From Anthonomus grandis grandis (taxonomy: Eukaryota; Arthropoda; Insecta; Coleoptera; Curculionidae), in NCBI RefSeq assembly GCF_022605725.1, contig NC_065552.1, positions 34,483,879-34,547,878 on the forward strand: a DNA stretch of 64,000 bases, in the 5' to 3' direction. Position 1 is the stretch's first letter. Each line of letters opens with the position of its first letter. Both the position numbers and the translations under genes were made by a program. Below, one piece after another: positions 35,141 through 47,275 of the stretch. The notes beneath the pieces are model-generated. The model did no database searches, had not been told where the DNA came from, and was given only the letters and a program-made list of their open reading frames with translations.

Positions 35141-37240
35141 CCCTTCACTGGTATGGTGAGTCAATTTTGACCCCATCCAAAATAAAAAATTTTATTAAAG
35201 AAAAACTATTACAATTGGCAACACTGCCTTCCATGTATTCCTCGGCCGTACTGAGTAGAATATTTCTGCGTGGCAGTCGCGTTTGAGTTTTCGTTTAGCT
35301 AAGGTCTGTGAATTAAATGGGTCAAAATTGACCCCGCCATACGATAAACATAATTTTTTGGGTTTTCTAATTTTTTAATGTAATGGCTTCTTTAAAGGAT
35401 AGAAAGGGACCACCAACAGAGCACGAGTTAGAACAGCTTGCTAACACTTTTTTGTCAGCGACATTTCTGATGCCGAGACTATCGTTAATGAATATATTTC
35501 TGCAAGCGATAGTGATTCTGCACCGGGTGTTGGTAATTTGCCAGATGAAATAAATTTGGATATTAAACCAGATATTTTGGAAGATAGTAGTGATGATGAG
35601 TGAAATTGGCGTAAGAAGCTACTATTATGGGAAAAATAGAAAAAAATGGTCAACAAAAGCTCCTGCCACAAGCCGTGCTCGTGCAAGCAATATTGTTTCG
35701 TATCTACCAGGACTTTCTGGACTAGCACGAGTTAACAAACCAAATTCAGCCACAAAAAATAACGAGCTTACAAGCTAGTTATGGGCACAATGCCTTATCC
35801 TGCCAATTTTTGAATCATGTTGACGAAACCGAAATGTTGGTATTTTTTGGTCTCCTCTTCTTGGCAGGCGTATTCAAGTCGAACAACGAAGATATTAATT
35901 CCCTTTTCGCAACTGATGGCACGGGTCGTGATATATTTCGTTCCGTAATGACTGCAAAAAGATTTAATTTTCTCCTCACAGCTTTGAGATTTGATGATCC
36001 AGACACCAGAAGTCAGCGCATTGAAGCCGGAGACAAGCTAGCCCATATTTCTGATATATTTTATCGCTTCGTGAATAATTATTATACAAATTATTCATGT
36101 GGGGAATATGTAACTGTGGATGAAATGTTGATTGGTTTTCGCGGTAATTGTAGATTTCGAATGTTTATCAAAAGTAAGCCGGAAAAATACGGAATCAAAA
36201 CTATGTGTCTCTGTGATGCTCGGACGCATTATTTAGTAAACGCCTTTGTTTATACCGGAAAAGACACTCAAATGCAGAATCCTAAGAAGCTAGCCATACC
36301 CACCCTCAATGTTCTTTCTTTAGTTGATCCGATAAAAAATTCTAACCGAAATGTTACTGGGGATAACCGGTTTTCTTCTTTAGAGCTTGTCGAAGAGCTA
36401 CAACGCTGAAAACTTACCTATGTCGGTACTATCCGAAAAAACAAAAGGGACCTACCAAAGGAATTTTTGCCAAATAAGCAGCGACCGGTTTATTCTTCGA
36501 TTTTCGGATTTACAAGAGACGTGACTTTGCTATCTTATATTCCAGTAAAAAATCGAGCAGATAGTCTTATATCAAGTTTTCATCATAATGATAGAATTTT
36601 GGACAGAGAAAATAAGCTTCCAGACATAATAGATTTTTATAATATTACCAAAGTGGGGGTAGATGTATTAGATCAGACGTGTGTACATTATAAAGTTGGT
36701 AGACGCACTAGAAGATGGCCGCAAGCAATTTGGTTTTAAATGATGGATATTACCGCTGTAAATTGAAGTATTTTATATAATAATGCTCATCCAGAGGCTG
36801 AAATGACACACCAAAAGTTTCTAGTTACCTTAGGAAGAGATCTAATACATAACCAATTAATTCGCCGATCTCAAATGGAAAATATTCCCAGGGAATTAAA
36901 AGCGCTTATTCATCGAATTGGTCAGATTCCAGAGATAGGTCCAGGCAGAAATGAACATGGGGAAAGACTACCTAAGCGTGCAAGGTGTTCTATTTGTCCA
37001 CGCAATGATAATAAACAGTCACTTATATGTGATAACTGCCATAAATACGTTTGTAAAAATCATTGAGTAAAAAGAATTCGTTGCAATAATTGCCAATAAT
37101 AGGAGGTTCAAACATGTTTGTTAGTTTTTTTTATAAAAAAGTGTTTTGAACGTTTTCACATTTATTTAAGAACATCTTCTTAATTTTTCACTTAAATTTT
37201 GTGTTTTTTTTAATTTATTTAAAAAAATTAATATTTAAAA
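35141..37240 (+). mobile_element. second piggyBac-type element, right end missing
   Basis: TTAA at 35137-35140 is followed by CCCTTCACTGG, a piggyBac-type terminus, and by inner repeats (tcaattttgacccc at about 35162, its inverse at 35320). The transposase relic follows on the plus strand. A matching right terminus with GGGTTAA was not found before 37400, where another repeat end (caccctgtatcttgaaaac) appears, so the right end is lost or decayed. The end given is approximate. Confidence 0.7.
35383..37066 (+). pseudogene. piggyBac transposase 2, stops and frameshifts
   Basis: ATG at 35383 (MASLKDRKGPPTEHELEQL). A frame change near 35450 enters an acidic N-terminal region. Another near 35600 leads to KWSTKAPAT. 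The core runs 35810-36739 with a single TGA at 36407. All three catalytic Asp motifs remain: VTVDEMLIGFRGN, VTGDNRFSS (second) and GVDVLDQ (third). A TAA at 36737 and an indel follow, then the C-terminus at 36803-37066 with a zinc-binding pattern (CSICP…CDNCHKYVC). It differs in sequence from the element at 9122-11563, so it belongs to a separate lineage. Confidence 0.85.
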
Positions 37241-37439
37241 AAAATTTATCACCCTGTATCTTGAAAACTGTGCATTTCCAGACCTATGTTTATAGAAACT
37301 TTTTCTTATATTTTTTATAAGAAATCACCCATTGAAATATCTTCGTCTATTTTTCGAAGACCCTCTATATTGTTCTGTTGCCATTAGTATATATGGAATC
37401 GACCAAAAAGCTTCTTCACAGTAAACGGCCTTAAAAAAG

Positions 37440-37745
37440 ACGTCTGAACGTCGGCACCTTTTTAAAAAATGAAGTATTTATTTCTTGCTGGACATTGTCA
37501 AATGATTTTATTAGGTCAATACAATACACATAAGCAGAAAAGCTGAATTCGATTGCCTGCTCTTTTACATGTCTTACAATAAACAGGGCATTTGTTGTTA
37601 CTGGGGAGCAGTTTCATAGTAGTGTAAAGCAATATTATGCCTCTGTAGTTCTTTGGATCGGCCTTTTGTCCCTTTTTAAACATTTGCACGGTAATATTGT
37701 TGTGCCACCCTATTATAGCCGAACGAGCGCTACCTTTACTATAGT
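37440..37745 (-). mobile_element. RTE-like LINE reverse transcriptase fragment
   Basis: The minus strand reads WHNNITVQMFKKGQKADPKN then YRGIILLYTT, the RT entry motif (family KKGDxxDPxNYRGIxLL). Decayed sequence follows down to 37440. It may be the 5' half of the same LINE whose C-terminal piece lies at 34955-35136. Confidence 0.6.
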
Positions 37746-39439
37746 TTGTTCTGTTAGAACATCGGGCGCCCTAAATATTTACTTTATTTGTGGAAATTGA
37801 TAACATTCTTTAAAACCTACATGTCTTCTGGGATTATTCCTATGATTATTACTGCATTTATCATTTAACAAAGAAATGTGGCGCCTTTGACTCTCCGATT
37901 TAGTAACGTTACAATTGCCCTGTTTCTTGACTAGCAGTTTATATTAATTATGTTTTATTATTAAAAGGTGTTAAAACTAAAGTGAATAAAGTGAGATTTT
38001 TCATCATTAGTGGTTTCTTTGACCTACAAACCCCCGGGACAAAAAATCCCATTACACTACTAGCATTGATTGAGAATATGGGAATGGAATATGGAATACC
38101 TAGTATTCAATCAACGCTACTAGTATGCTGAACGTGGCTATTATTTTGTTAAAAAGTTTCTAATCTGGATGTATTCGTTTACGAGCTTCTTTTTGTTTTT
38201 AACTATTATCATTCAAACTTTCCTCTAAGCTCCATAAAGAACGTTGTGTGGAGAACTTCTCCCTGTATTCTGTTTTGAATCCTTTGACTTACCTAAAAAA
38301 ACTTACGCAATATTAAATATGTGATAAATCAATCTACATGAAAAACATTATATATAAGTAAAATGCAGCAGTAAAATTACGTTCGAATAAGACAGTTTAC
38401 AATGAATAATCTTAGTCAATACAGCTAAAAGGCAAACTTAAATGTAATGCACCCAAGCCTGTAAGTTTACCGTTTGCTTTGTACCGATTTCACTTTCACT
38501 GCGGCATTTTTCATTCTTAACGGTTTCTTAAGCGGTCTGAAGAAGAAAACTGATTGAATACTGTTGCTACTTCTAGCAGCAGTGATTTTTAAAATGTAAA
38601 AAGATAACGCTCTGAAATATAGTGCAAGGCTAATAGATGAGCATAAATGAATTTTTATCATTTTATTTCAAAAGTTTGTGGAATTGTTGAATTAAGAAAA
38701 TCGTTTTAAACATTCATATGAGATATCACTGAACTCACAAAACTTGATCTAAAAAGACCTTCTTGCCAAATAATTTTGATGTTTTACAGAAATCATTATT
38801 TGGTATTCATTGTAAAAGTAGTCCCACAGTATATTAATTTTATTTTATTAAGTCAGTTCTATTTACCATAGCATTTCTTAAAGACTTTTAAACAAACATA
38901 GCAGTCACCTTTTATTAAAAAGTAATCCGAGATATTAAGGGCAGCATCGACACCGATGTTACCTATATAGTCAAACTTTGAACATAAAATTGATGAGTGG
39001 CATTCATTTGATAATATCTCGTCGGTTCATTGATTATTTGTTGAAGGCTACAGAATCGTAAAACTGTGTAACATGTCATTGTTATGTTAGAATAATTTAA
39101 TATATAATAATTTCAATATTTCTTTTTATGCATAAAATGGCGAAACTTATAAACCGTTAGTACCCATTCCCTTGCTCAGAGTGTGCATAGATGGCATTGG
39201 CTACTGGCTATTTAATGGTTCAATGGTTTTAAGCAACCATCTACGCATACTGCTTAAGTTCTTCACTCACTATATTGTAATGTTGCATGTGTTTAATTTT
39301 TTTTTATTTAGAATGTTTTGTCATTGATTTATCATTTATATTAATTTGACATGATGTAACTTCTGGATCATAATAAATCCCAACAGTAAACCATTTCATA
39401 TCAAGCTGATAATAAATATGATTCAAGCTTTGGGTGCAG
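37746..39439. other. no firmly recognisable feature
   Basis: AT-rich DNA. A small imperfect hairpin lies at about 38057-38125 (ctactagcattgattga against tcaatcaacgctactag). A 64-codon minus frame at 38467-38661 has no recognised family. Confidence 0.45.
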
Positions 39440-39740
39440 TTTCATTAGATTGTCCTTTTAAGAACCCATGTTGACATGTTGACCAGCAAATTATGTTTTT
39501 CAAGGTATTGTCAAACAAGTATACATACATTTTTTAAATATTTTCGAAAAGACAGGCATGTTTGAGATGGGACAGTAATTATTTTAAAATTCGTCGGCTT
39601 TTTAAAAATTGGAATGATTTTGGCGGTTTTTGGTAGGTTGCTGATGATAATAATGATAATATATTTACCACATACCTTAAAATAAAGCAGAGGATTTTAT
39701 TTGGTCCACTTAAGGTTTTCCTGCATACCTGTAGAGGGAT
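39440..39740 (-). mobile_element. Jockey/CR1-type LINE reverse transcriptase fragment
   Basis: The minus strand, with stops, reads PISNMPVFSKIFKKCMYTCL, then the family LLAGQHGFRKG region as FAGQHVNMGS. This corresponds to the NYRPISxLPxxSKxFEKxxxxxL block of RT. Only about 70 codons are interpretable. Confidence 0.55.
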
Positions 39741-41219
39741 CCTATAGATTTCTTCTAAGGAAACGGGGTTTAGGAAAAAATTGCAACTATAATAGAGAAA
39801 ATTGGGTTGTGTATATTAGATTGGGCCTTATCTCCAATGACAATTATAGACTGTAGGAAGCGCCTGTTAAATGTGTTGCAACTTTTTAAAATCTGCTTAC
39901 GTAAAGTACCAATCTGTGTTATGTACTTATAACATCCGGTGTTTATCAAGTGATTATATTTTTTCTAATATAAATCGTGATATGTTTATATATTTGGGAT
40001 TTTAAGAAAGACAGGGGAAACTTGAACGTTGCTTGTTGACTACCGTACATTTCAAGATGTTTGCTCGATGATGAAAGATGATAATTCTAAAATTATAGGA
40101 ATCCTGCAAATATATTAATTATTATGCAAAATAATTTCTTGAAAAGAATGTCAGAATATTACGTAATTTATTAATTCATATTTCTAAAAATCACCAGCTT
40201 AGATTTTTTTTCTCAATTTTCGTTTAAAAATTATATTTACCTATAAATAAATCTAAAATATGTTTCCTTGTAATTATTTTCACGTTAAGAAATATTCATT
40301 AAAACATATCCAGATACCAAATTTTAATGTCATTTGCTCCGCTTGAAAAGTTGCTTAAAATCGACTTTTTTTTAACCTAAGGAATATAAGCTATATATTG
40401 TGTAGTTTGATGTTTTATACTGAATATAAAAAAAAAAATGAGTCTCAAATACACTAAACTCGACCTCAATAAACATAATAGTAACTGTTTTCCAAAATGT
40501 AAAACTAAATTTCGAATTTCGACGTTATTGTTTTGTGTTTGAATTTAGAACTTTTTATTGTAAGATTAATACCTGACCGGAAGGATATTATGCTAAATGT
40601 CCAAATGCCAGTTATAATTAGTTAGCTTTAGTATATTAACAAAAAAAACACATTCCTAACAAACTGCCAACGAGGGCAACTCGTAGGATTTTTTGTTTAT
40701 TTGTAAGTATATACTTATTTGTGAGGAATTGTTTATTGTGTGGAAAAGTTTTGGCAAATTTACAGTTCGATCTTTTACAAATTACAGCATTTAGCATTTA
40801 TTTCTAATAGGTCTTCATTTAGTTAGAAAGGAAAAAGCCTTTTAACAAACACAGATTTGTGATAAAAGAGGAGGATAGGATAATTATCAGAGATAAGTAG
40901 CAAAATTTGAAGCAGCCAATATCCGTTTGACGAAGAAGTGGGAAGGATCTCTACAAATAACATTGCTATAGATCAATCAATGACCATGTAGTAAATCCAC
41001 GAATTTCCTTTCTTTAGCTAGTTTAAAATTACTGTCAATTCTCACTAAGCTAACTTAAATAGGCCAATTTACAATCCTTCCAAATCAAGACTTTAACAGT
41101 AAAAATTTGCTCAGTTATTGATTTTATCCACTTGAACTTTAGTGATTGGATATTACCTAAAATGCAATTATCGCATAGTGCTTTGACTCATGATCATTAG
41201 TCATTACAATTGCAGAAAG
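39741..41219. other. no recognisable feature
   Basis: AT-rich DNA without supported genes. Confidence 0.45.
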
Positions 41220-42223
41220 CTTCACAGAAAAAGATCCAGAGAAGGTATGGAGAATTACATTATCTGTACATGCAGCGACAAAAAATGTATGCACTAAATA
41301 AAAAAAGAAATAGATAAAAGACTCAGCGAATCAACAATTCAAATGATGGGACAGACCATATTCACAAATATCTGAAACTATACAGGACCAAAATCATTCA
41401 AGGTACATTAGACAGAAACAGTAATATGAGAGTCCTTCAGTCCCGACTGTGCAATGGAAAAAGACGATTCAACAGTTTCAGAAACAGATTACGGAAGTTA
41501 TTGAGATTAGAGAGATTCTACTATGAACTATATTCGTCTGTGATACCTAATATGGAAGTTGTCCGTCAATATACCCTAGTGTGCAACGCAGGCCCAGAAG
41601 ATATACCAGAAATATCCTTAAATCAAAGAGACGAAAATGGCTTTATAAAAAATGAAGAAAGGAAAATGCCCAGAGAAGATCGCGTCACAGTGAACACGCT
41701 TAAACTTGCAGGAAATAGAAACTGGTACAGACTATTTAAATGTTGCTTAATAAATACCTAAAAGACAGCGAAATACCAGACTTGAGAAAACTAGACTTTT
41801 ATCATCGAGGTAGAGCAGGCAGGTTTCCGAAGCACAATTGACCATTTACAGACATTACATACCCTAATAGAAAAAATTACCGAATACAATATCCCCACAT
41901 GTCTGGCACTGTGGACTACAAAGCATTTGATTCAATAAAAACATGGTCCTTCTTAAACCCATTGAATAATGCCAGAATGGTCATAAGATGTAGCATTATT
42001 ATAGAAAATATCTATGGGAAAGCAATAACGCATGCCAAAATTGATGAAAATATGAAAAAAGATAAAAGTGAATTGAATCCAGAAGTGCCACAAGGAAACA
42101 CAATATCACCGAAGTTGTTTACCTAAGCGCTTGAGGATCTCTTCAAGAAATAAGAATGGCTTTAAAATTAACTGGAAGTTTCTGAGCCATTTACTATTTG
42201 CTTGATGACTTAAAGGTCTTAAA

Positions 42224-43679
42224 ATGAAAAAAGGTTTATGTTAAGTTTGTCATTTTAATGAGACATTCATTGTGTATCCGCGCTATGCCTTTCTGATAAT
42301 CAAGAGATATTAATTTGACGTGTAGTGAGCGGAACGTTGTCGTAGAAAGAGGTGAGAAAAAGAAAAGAAAAAAAAGTTATTCGAGCACCAACTCAAAAAA
42401 AGTCATATTCAAATGTCTGGCGATTTGGACAAGACCAAAAATCCTGACCGATTGAAATACTCTCAAGCGCATCAGATGTCCTGGTCGTCCTAAACGATAA
42501 TCTGACAATTATATGAAAGAACATTGTTAATCTGACAATTAGAAAAAAAAAATATTTTTTTTATTACTGGATGTAATTAAACAATATACAGTTATTTGTA
42601 TAATTCTAGCATTTATTAATAAAAACTAGATAGAAAAATATTTAAGCTAACTGTCTTAATATTAATCCTCACTGGATTCCTCTACAAAGTTGGTTTACAC
42701 TTGGTAAATTTCTTCGTCATCTCGTGTTTCTGTAAGTAAATATGTTTATAAACTTTACACTTTTTTATTTATCTTGTCCTATTAAAAGGAAACGTACCTG
42801 AATGTAAATCTAATCTATCTCCTAAAATGTCAGGTGCTATGACGTTATCTTGCTATGGTTTTAGATTTATTTTTATTGTTCGTTAGTTACCAACAACCAC
42901 ACTAAAAAATCAAACCAAGTTTTTTCTCCACATAATACACCTTTTACACTTATATCATTGTAAATGTTCAAGAACACTCATTATTGTAATACATATAAAA
43001 CCTATTGCATTAAATTAACATAATCGTTTTGGCACAACAAACAAATCGGAGCTTCAAACGCGTACTATGGTGATCAGCTGAAATGGTATCATGGCGTTAG
43101 ACGATAGAGTGGGGTTGGCACGAGAGAGTAAAAGATAGAAAAAGTATAAGTAGGAAAGAGAGACGCGAAGTGCAAAATACGAATCTCAGTAGCTGTACGC
43201 TCCACGCTATATTTATGGTTTTACTAGTAGGTTTTACTAGTTTGGTTTTACTAGGTTTTACTAGTAGCTACATCGCCCCATGAAAATCGTCAGATAATAT
43301 TTTTTCCGTAATTCTTAAAGGATTTCCTTCAAAATAAAAAAAAAACTCAACTGTGACTCGCCCATTTCCTTACGTCACGCTCAAATTGTCAGATTATTGA
43401 AATATATACTTTTCTTCATGTACTTATCATATCTTAATCTGATGCGCTCGAGTTTTTCTAACGATAGCTTTTTTTTTTTTAATCTGACGGATTGCTGTCA
43501 ACGCACGCCTCTATAGTAAGGATCCTATAGTAGGGGTACATTATAGTGTATTATTAATAAATAATAATTAATATATAATATTATTATTATAATAATAATA
43601 TAATATTTAATATATAATAATATTATCTATTTCTTCCTATATGATTTTCTGATGCGCTCGAGTAACGTGCAAAATCCTT
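42224..43679. mobile_element. unclassified ~1.45 kb insertion in the RTE-like LINE
   Basis: It is defined by the break in LINE reading on both sides. It contains ctcaagcgcatcag at 42472-42485 and inverse words ctgatgcgctcgag at 43439-43452 and 43648-43661, the repeated word aatctgac, and an AT dyad at 43540-43630. No transposase is seen. It is probably a non-autonomous DNA element; ends and target duplication are unresolved. Confidence 0.5.
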
Positions 43680-43759
43680 GCTTGGGCTCCCCTACTATAA
43701 TTTCAAATAGGTCGAATGAACTGGAAAAAATGCTGCAACAGTTGAACGAAGCTTCTTAA

Positions 43760-44722
43760 GGTGCGTTGAGACCAGGCGCGCCGAACCGCGCTGAGCATTT
43801 GTGAACGTTGCGGCAACGTTAGCGAACATAATTTGGTCTTTGCACGAGAAACGTCCAAACCGGCTGCTCCGCTCTGCAACAAACAGTTGTTCGTCAGTGT
43901 TCCAACCCCTGGCGATTAGTTGTTTGGATTTTTTTTTTGCCGCCACTGCATTAATTTTAATATGTGATCATGTTAAGAAAGCCCAAAAAAAAAAAGAAAA
44001 GACGACGCTGGCGGACCAGAAGGCTATTTCAGAGTCGAAAAAAATATAGTGGAAGCGATCTATTAAAAAATTTTTTCGTTCGAGTCCACATTCTTTTATC
44101 ACACGATTACCAAAAACAGAGTCAGTGTGGATTCGTCCAAACTAACCGCGCTAAGACGCGTTTTCTTTTGATGTACCGACAACTGGCGGAATAAAAACGA
44201 ACACGCGCAAAGAAGTTCGATAGTGCGCACTGTTAGAGCCAGTAAATAGTTTTAGGAAACAATTTGTGTGACATTTCATAGAATAAGAGAAATTTCAGTT
44301 TAAGATGCAATGCACATGTTTTTCCCAATCCTCTTCAAAGGTGCAAGTTTATGATTTTATTGAGGGTATAACGGACGGTCTTGTGATCCCTTGTCTATTA
44401 ATTTATGACCGAAGACACGTGTTTCACAGGGGCTCAGTTAAATGGCCTTTGAAGCACGTATTGGGTTAGATAAATGTGTTTTGCTTTTGAGAAAACTGAA
44501 TTCCAACTTTTAGTATCGTTACGGTTTCGGCAGGCATCGAAAGCCAATATTTTTCTCGACGGGTTCTTTTTCGAATTTCGAGGCTTTGCTTGCTGAATAT
44601 TTAACTTACCATTAATTATTATCTATCTTTTTTGTTGTATACGCACTTTCATGTCCACACTGAATGCAATGCAACGTTGCAAAACGTTTTGCGCGGTTCG
44701 TCACGCCCGGTCTGGACGCACC
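43760..44722 (+). mobile_element. 963-base inverted-repeat DNA element at TTAA (Harbinger- or piggyBac-type)
   Basis: TTAA lies on both sides (43756-43759 and 44723-44726). The ends are GGTGCGT…ACGCACC, with inverted repeats of about 40 bases (gaccaggcg, cgaaccgcgc and gaacgttgc, in inverse order on the right). LINE reading resumes at once on both sides. Inside, the plus strand near 43964-44080 encodes a basic start (KKKKRRRWRTRR then SGSDLLKNF) resembling the N-terminus of PIF/Harbinger transposases. The TTAA context also fits piggyBac-type MITEs, so the superfamily is open. Confidence 0.7.
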
Positions 44723-45362
44723 TTAAGAGCACATGCCTACACATAAATACTAACAAAATGAAAGTAATGATCTTAGTCAACATTCAGATCATTCTAGATA
44801 ACCAGATTATTGAGAATGTTACCAAATATATCTACCCCGGACAGGTTGTTAAGCTGGGGAAGGAGAACCAGAAGCCTAAAATAACCAGACGCATACGGCT
44901 TTCTTGGATTGCTTTCGGCAAAGTGAGACACACTCTCAGAAATCCAGATATCCCAATAAACTTAAAAAGAAAAGTGCACGATATGTGCGTTTTCCTGTGG
45001 CGACATTTGGTCTAGAGACAATGTCACTAAACCAATGCAGTGCGAGTCAGCTAAGAGTAACTCAGAGAGCAATAGAGTGATAAGATAAGAAATCAAGATA
45101 TAAGGAGGAAGACTAGAAGCGTTGATATAATCAAGAGAGACGACGAGTTAAAATGGATCTGGGCGGGTCACATAGCGAGACAAGATATGGAGAGATGGAA
45201 AAAGAGAAAGGTAGAGTGGCAGCCTAGAGAAACAAAGAGAAACATATTAAAACCACAGAGAAGATGGACAGATTACATCAGGGAGAGAGTTGGTAAGGAT
45301 TGTCTTAGAATTGCCCAAGACCGACAGAATGAAAAACTCACGCAGATCTATGTCCAGTAGAA

Positions 45363-45992
45363 AGCTGATGAAAAAGTCTTCATTGTCTTTTCGTTTTAGT
45401 TTTCCAAAATCATCATTTTAAAAATTGCCGAACAAAATCCTGTTAATTTCTACAATACAAAATTACATACAACTAAAAATTATGATATATCGCCCACCTT
45501 TTTTTAACGTATAACAAGCAATACAATAAAGTATAGCACCTGGTTCCGTATGGCTACATGCGGACGCATTCAGGTGTAGCATATGTGTACATATATGAGT
45601 ACACTCTACTTCCGATTTTTTTAATGTAACTAATTGTAAAGCAGCCGGCTGCATTGCTTTGATTGCATTAGTCTGTGTATTTAAATATAGGTATACGTTC
45701 GCAATAGGTTATGCGTAAATTATAATTACTCTTATAGCGAAGTGATTCATGTGATCCAAGTGACATTCTAATAAGTTAATGATTTTGTAATATTTGCGGT
45801 ATTCAGATATCTGAAAAATTGTTGAGAAACTGCTTGAAAGGAATATAATTATTGTATTTTTCTACGCGAAATATGTAAATAAAAATTCTCATCTACTTCT
45901 CATTTTTAAAGTTAAGCTTGCCATATTATAACTTCTTTAGTTTTTTTTTGTTATACCTCAAACATAAATAATAAACTACAGTTTTTTTTCAG
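45363..45992. other. upstream region of the receptor exon
   Basis: AT-rich; no coding sequence recognised. It ends in a long T tract and AG acceptor at 45991-45992, so most of it is intron. Confidence 0.5.
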
Positions 45993-46983
45993 ATTTCTCG
46001 CGACCAACATGATCCAGTACACCACAGAACAAGTAGCATCAATATTAGCCCTCCCTATCATCATCATTCTTCTATGCTGGACGGTGGTCATCTTCCATAA
46101 AAACCGCAAAAAGTGGGGAGCCTACGATATACCGATTATATCGGTTCTCGTGTTAAGCATTCTCAGGAACTTAACCATACTAGCTTACACGCTTGCTATA
46201 ATTTTTACTCATAATGACTTTGACACTGATTACTGCGGAGTAGTTACGTGGATTTTTAATTCCATACACACTTTTCAGGCGTCAAGTTTGACATCGATAG
46301 CTGTGATCGGCTTATTTTCCGCGAAACTCCATCGAAAAAACCAGAGTTTACGTACTTTTTTAACATCGACGCATATCATTTATCATTTGTTTTGCTTGAC
46401 TACTTTATGCGCGTGCGTGGGTGTAGCAGCAATTTTAGCTCAAAAAAAATATGGCATCGATACCGTTTTTGCAGAAAACTTAAGCCCTAGTCCCTGTAGC
46501 TTTTTACCATTTGAACTCGATATAAAATTTAATGTTTTTATCATAGTATTACACGTCTTCTTAGCTTCGATATCTCTCATATCATTTATCATCATCTGTA
46601 ATTATTATTACAAAATTAAAAAAGAGAGGTTTGATTACATTAAAAAAAGCAACTCGGACTTGAGCGAGCTAAGCAACAATTTCCACGGCATTAACTCGAA
46701 TGTTAACGACAACCGACATTTTTATGACACTTACACGATTCACAGAAATGAAAATAACAACTTTTGCAACAAAGACACGTGGACTAAAAACCATTTTAAT
46801 AACAGTGACGTTCTCTCAAATAACTCAACTACGGTTAGTTCTACCAACTCGAGGAGACCGTGTTTATTGAAGCAGCAGCAACAGCAACAAGAGGCTGCAG
46901 AGGTGGAGGTTAGGAGAACCGGATTGGAGACCATGCATCCTGTTTTGATCGTTTGCTATTTGTTTTACCATGTACCGTTAATC
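45993..46983 (+). CDS. orphan seven-transmembrane receptor, exon with start codon through TM6
   Basis: A strong acceptor (T-tract, CAG) at 45990-45992 begins the exon. ATG at 46009 has an insect-consensus context (accaacATG). The 325 codons end at a donor (ATC|GTAAGT) at 46984 in phase 0. Hydrophobic segments by residue: TM1 8-28, TM2 41-66, TM3 78-103, TM4 122-143, TM5 173-202, TM6 309-325. Cys 76 at the top of TM3 and Cys 162 in loop 2 can form the usual disulfide. No signal peptide is seen. The DRY motif after TM3 is absent (SAKLHRK there), and the TM6 FxxCWxP motif is replaced by VCYLFYHVP. Loop 3 is long (about 105 residues), Asn-rich, with a six-Gln run. TM7 must be on a later exon that I did not find. 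It is an atypical rhodopsin-class orphan receptor; ligand unknown. Confidence 0.7.
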
Positions 46984-47229
46984 GTAAGTATTTAACTTTA
47001 GTTTATGTATTTTTTAGATGCGTATTATATTTCATGGATAATTACTTTTTTTGAGTATTTCCTATTTAAAAACGGTACTTTGACGGGTTTTTGCCGTGGG
47101 ACTATGGGCAGTTTGTTTGCTTGCAACATCTCTGATGCAATGATGCCAAATGCTTATTTAGAAATGGCAAAAAAACACTTTATAATATTGTAATTTTTTT
47201 TAACAATACTACTGTTTTTTTAATACATT
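46984..47229 (+). other. intron start after the receptor exon; open frame of unknown status
   Basis: A GTAAGTATT donor begins at 46984. The same frame, after two stops, stays open 47005-47190 with a hydrophobic stretch, but no TM7 signature (NPxxY-type) is present. Read as intron unless transcripts say otherwise. Confidence 0.4.
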
Positions 47230-47275
47230 ATAATATTAATAATAATAATAATAAGACGTTTATTAGTCACCAAGA
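47230..47275 (-). repeat. retrotransposon-like 3' tail with (TAA)n
   Basis: On the minus strand tgactaataaacgtc is followed by (TTA)n, the same end as at 20505-20545 on the plus strand. It is probably the 3' end of a SINE or LINE; its body (47276-47860) is not recognised. Confidence 0.45.

Larger units (their letters stand above)
41220..45362 (+). mobile_element. RTE-like LINE split by two later insertions
   Basis: LINE pieces on the plus strand are 41220-42223, about 43680-43759 and 44723-45362. The first has LERFYYELYSS, PEISLNQRDENGF, DRVTVNTLKLAGN, a TIDHLQTLHTLIEK block, DYKAFDSIKTWS and PQGNTISPKLF, and breaks off after LLDDLKVL (family FADDxxL). The second reads SNRSNELEKMLQQLNEAS. 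The third reads HINTNKMKVM, a linker, RRIRLSWIAFGKVRHTLRNP and HIARQDMERWKK down to a DRQNEKLTQIYVQ-like end at 45360. Order and joins are as expected for one element. Stops and frameshifts show it is dead. Confidence 0.85.

Noticed and set aside
38057..38125. Imperfect hairpin as a microRNA precursor
   Set aside because: Arms are short with bulges and a loop of more than 20 bases; no conservation can be judged.
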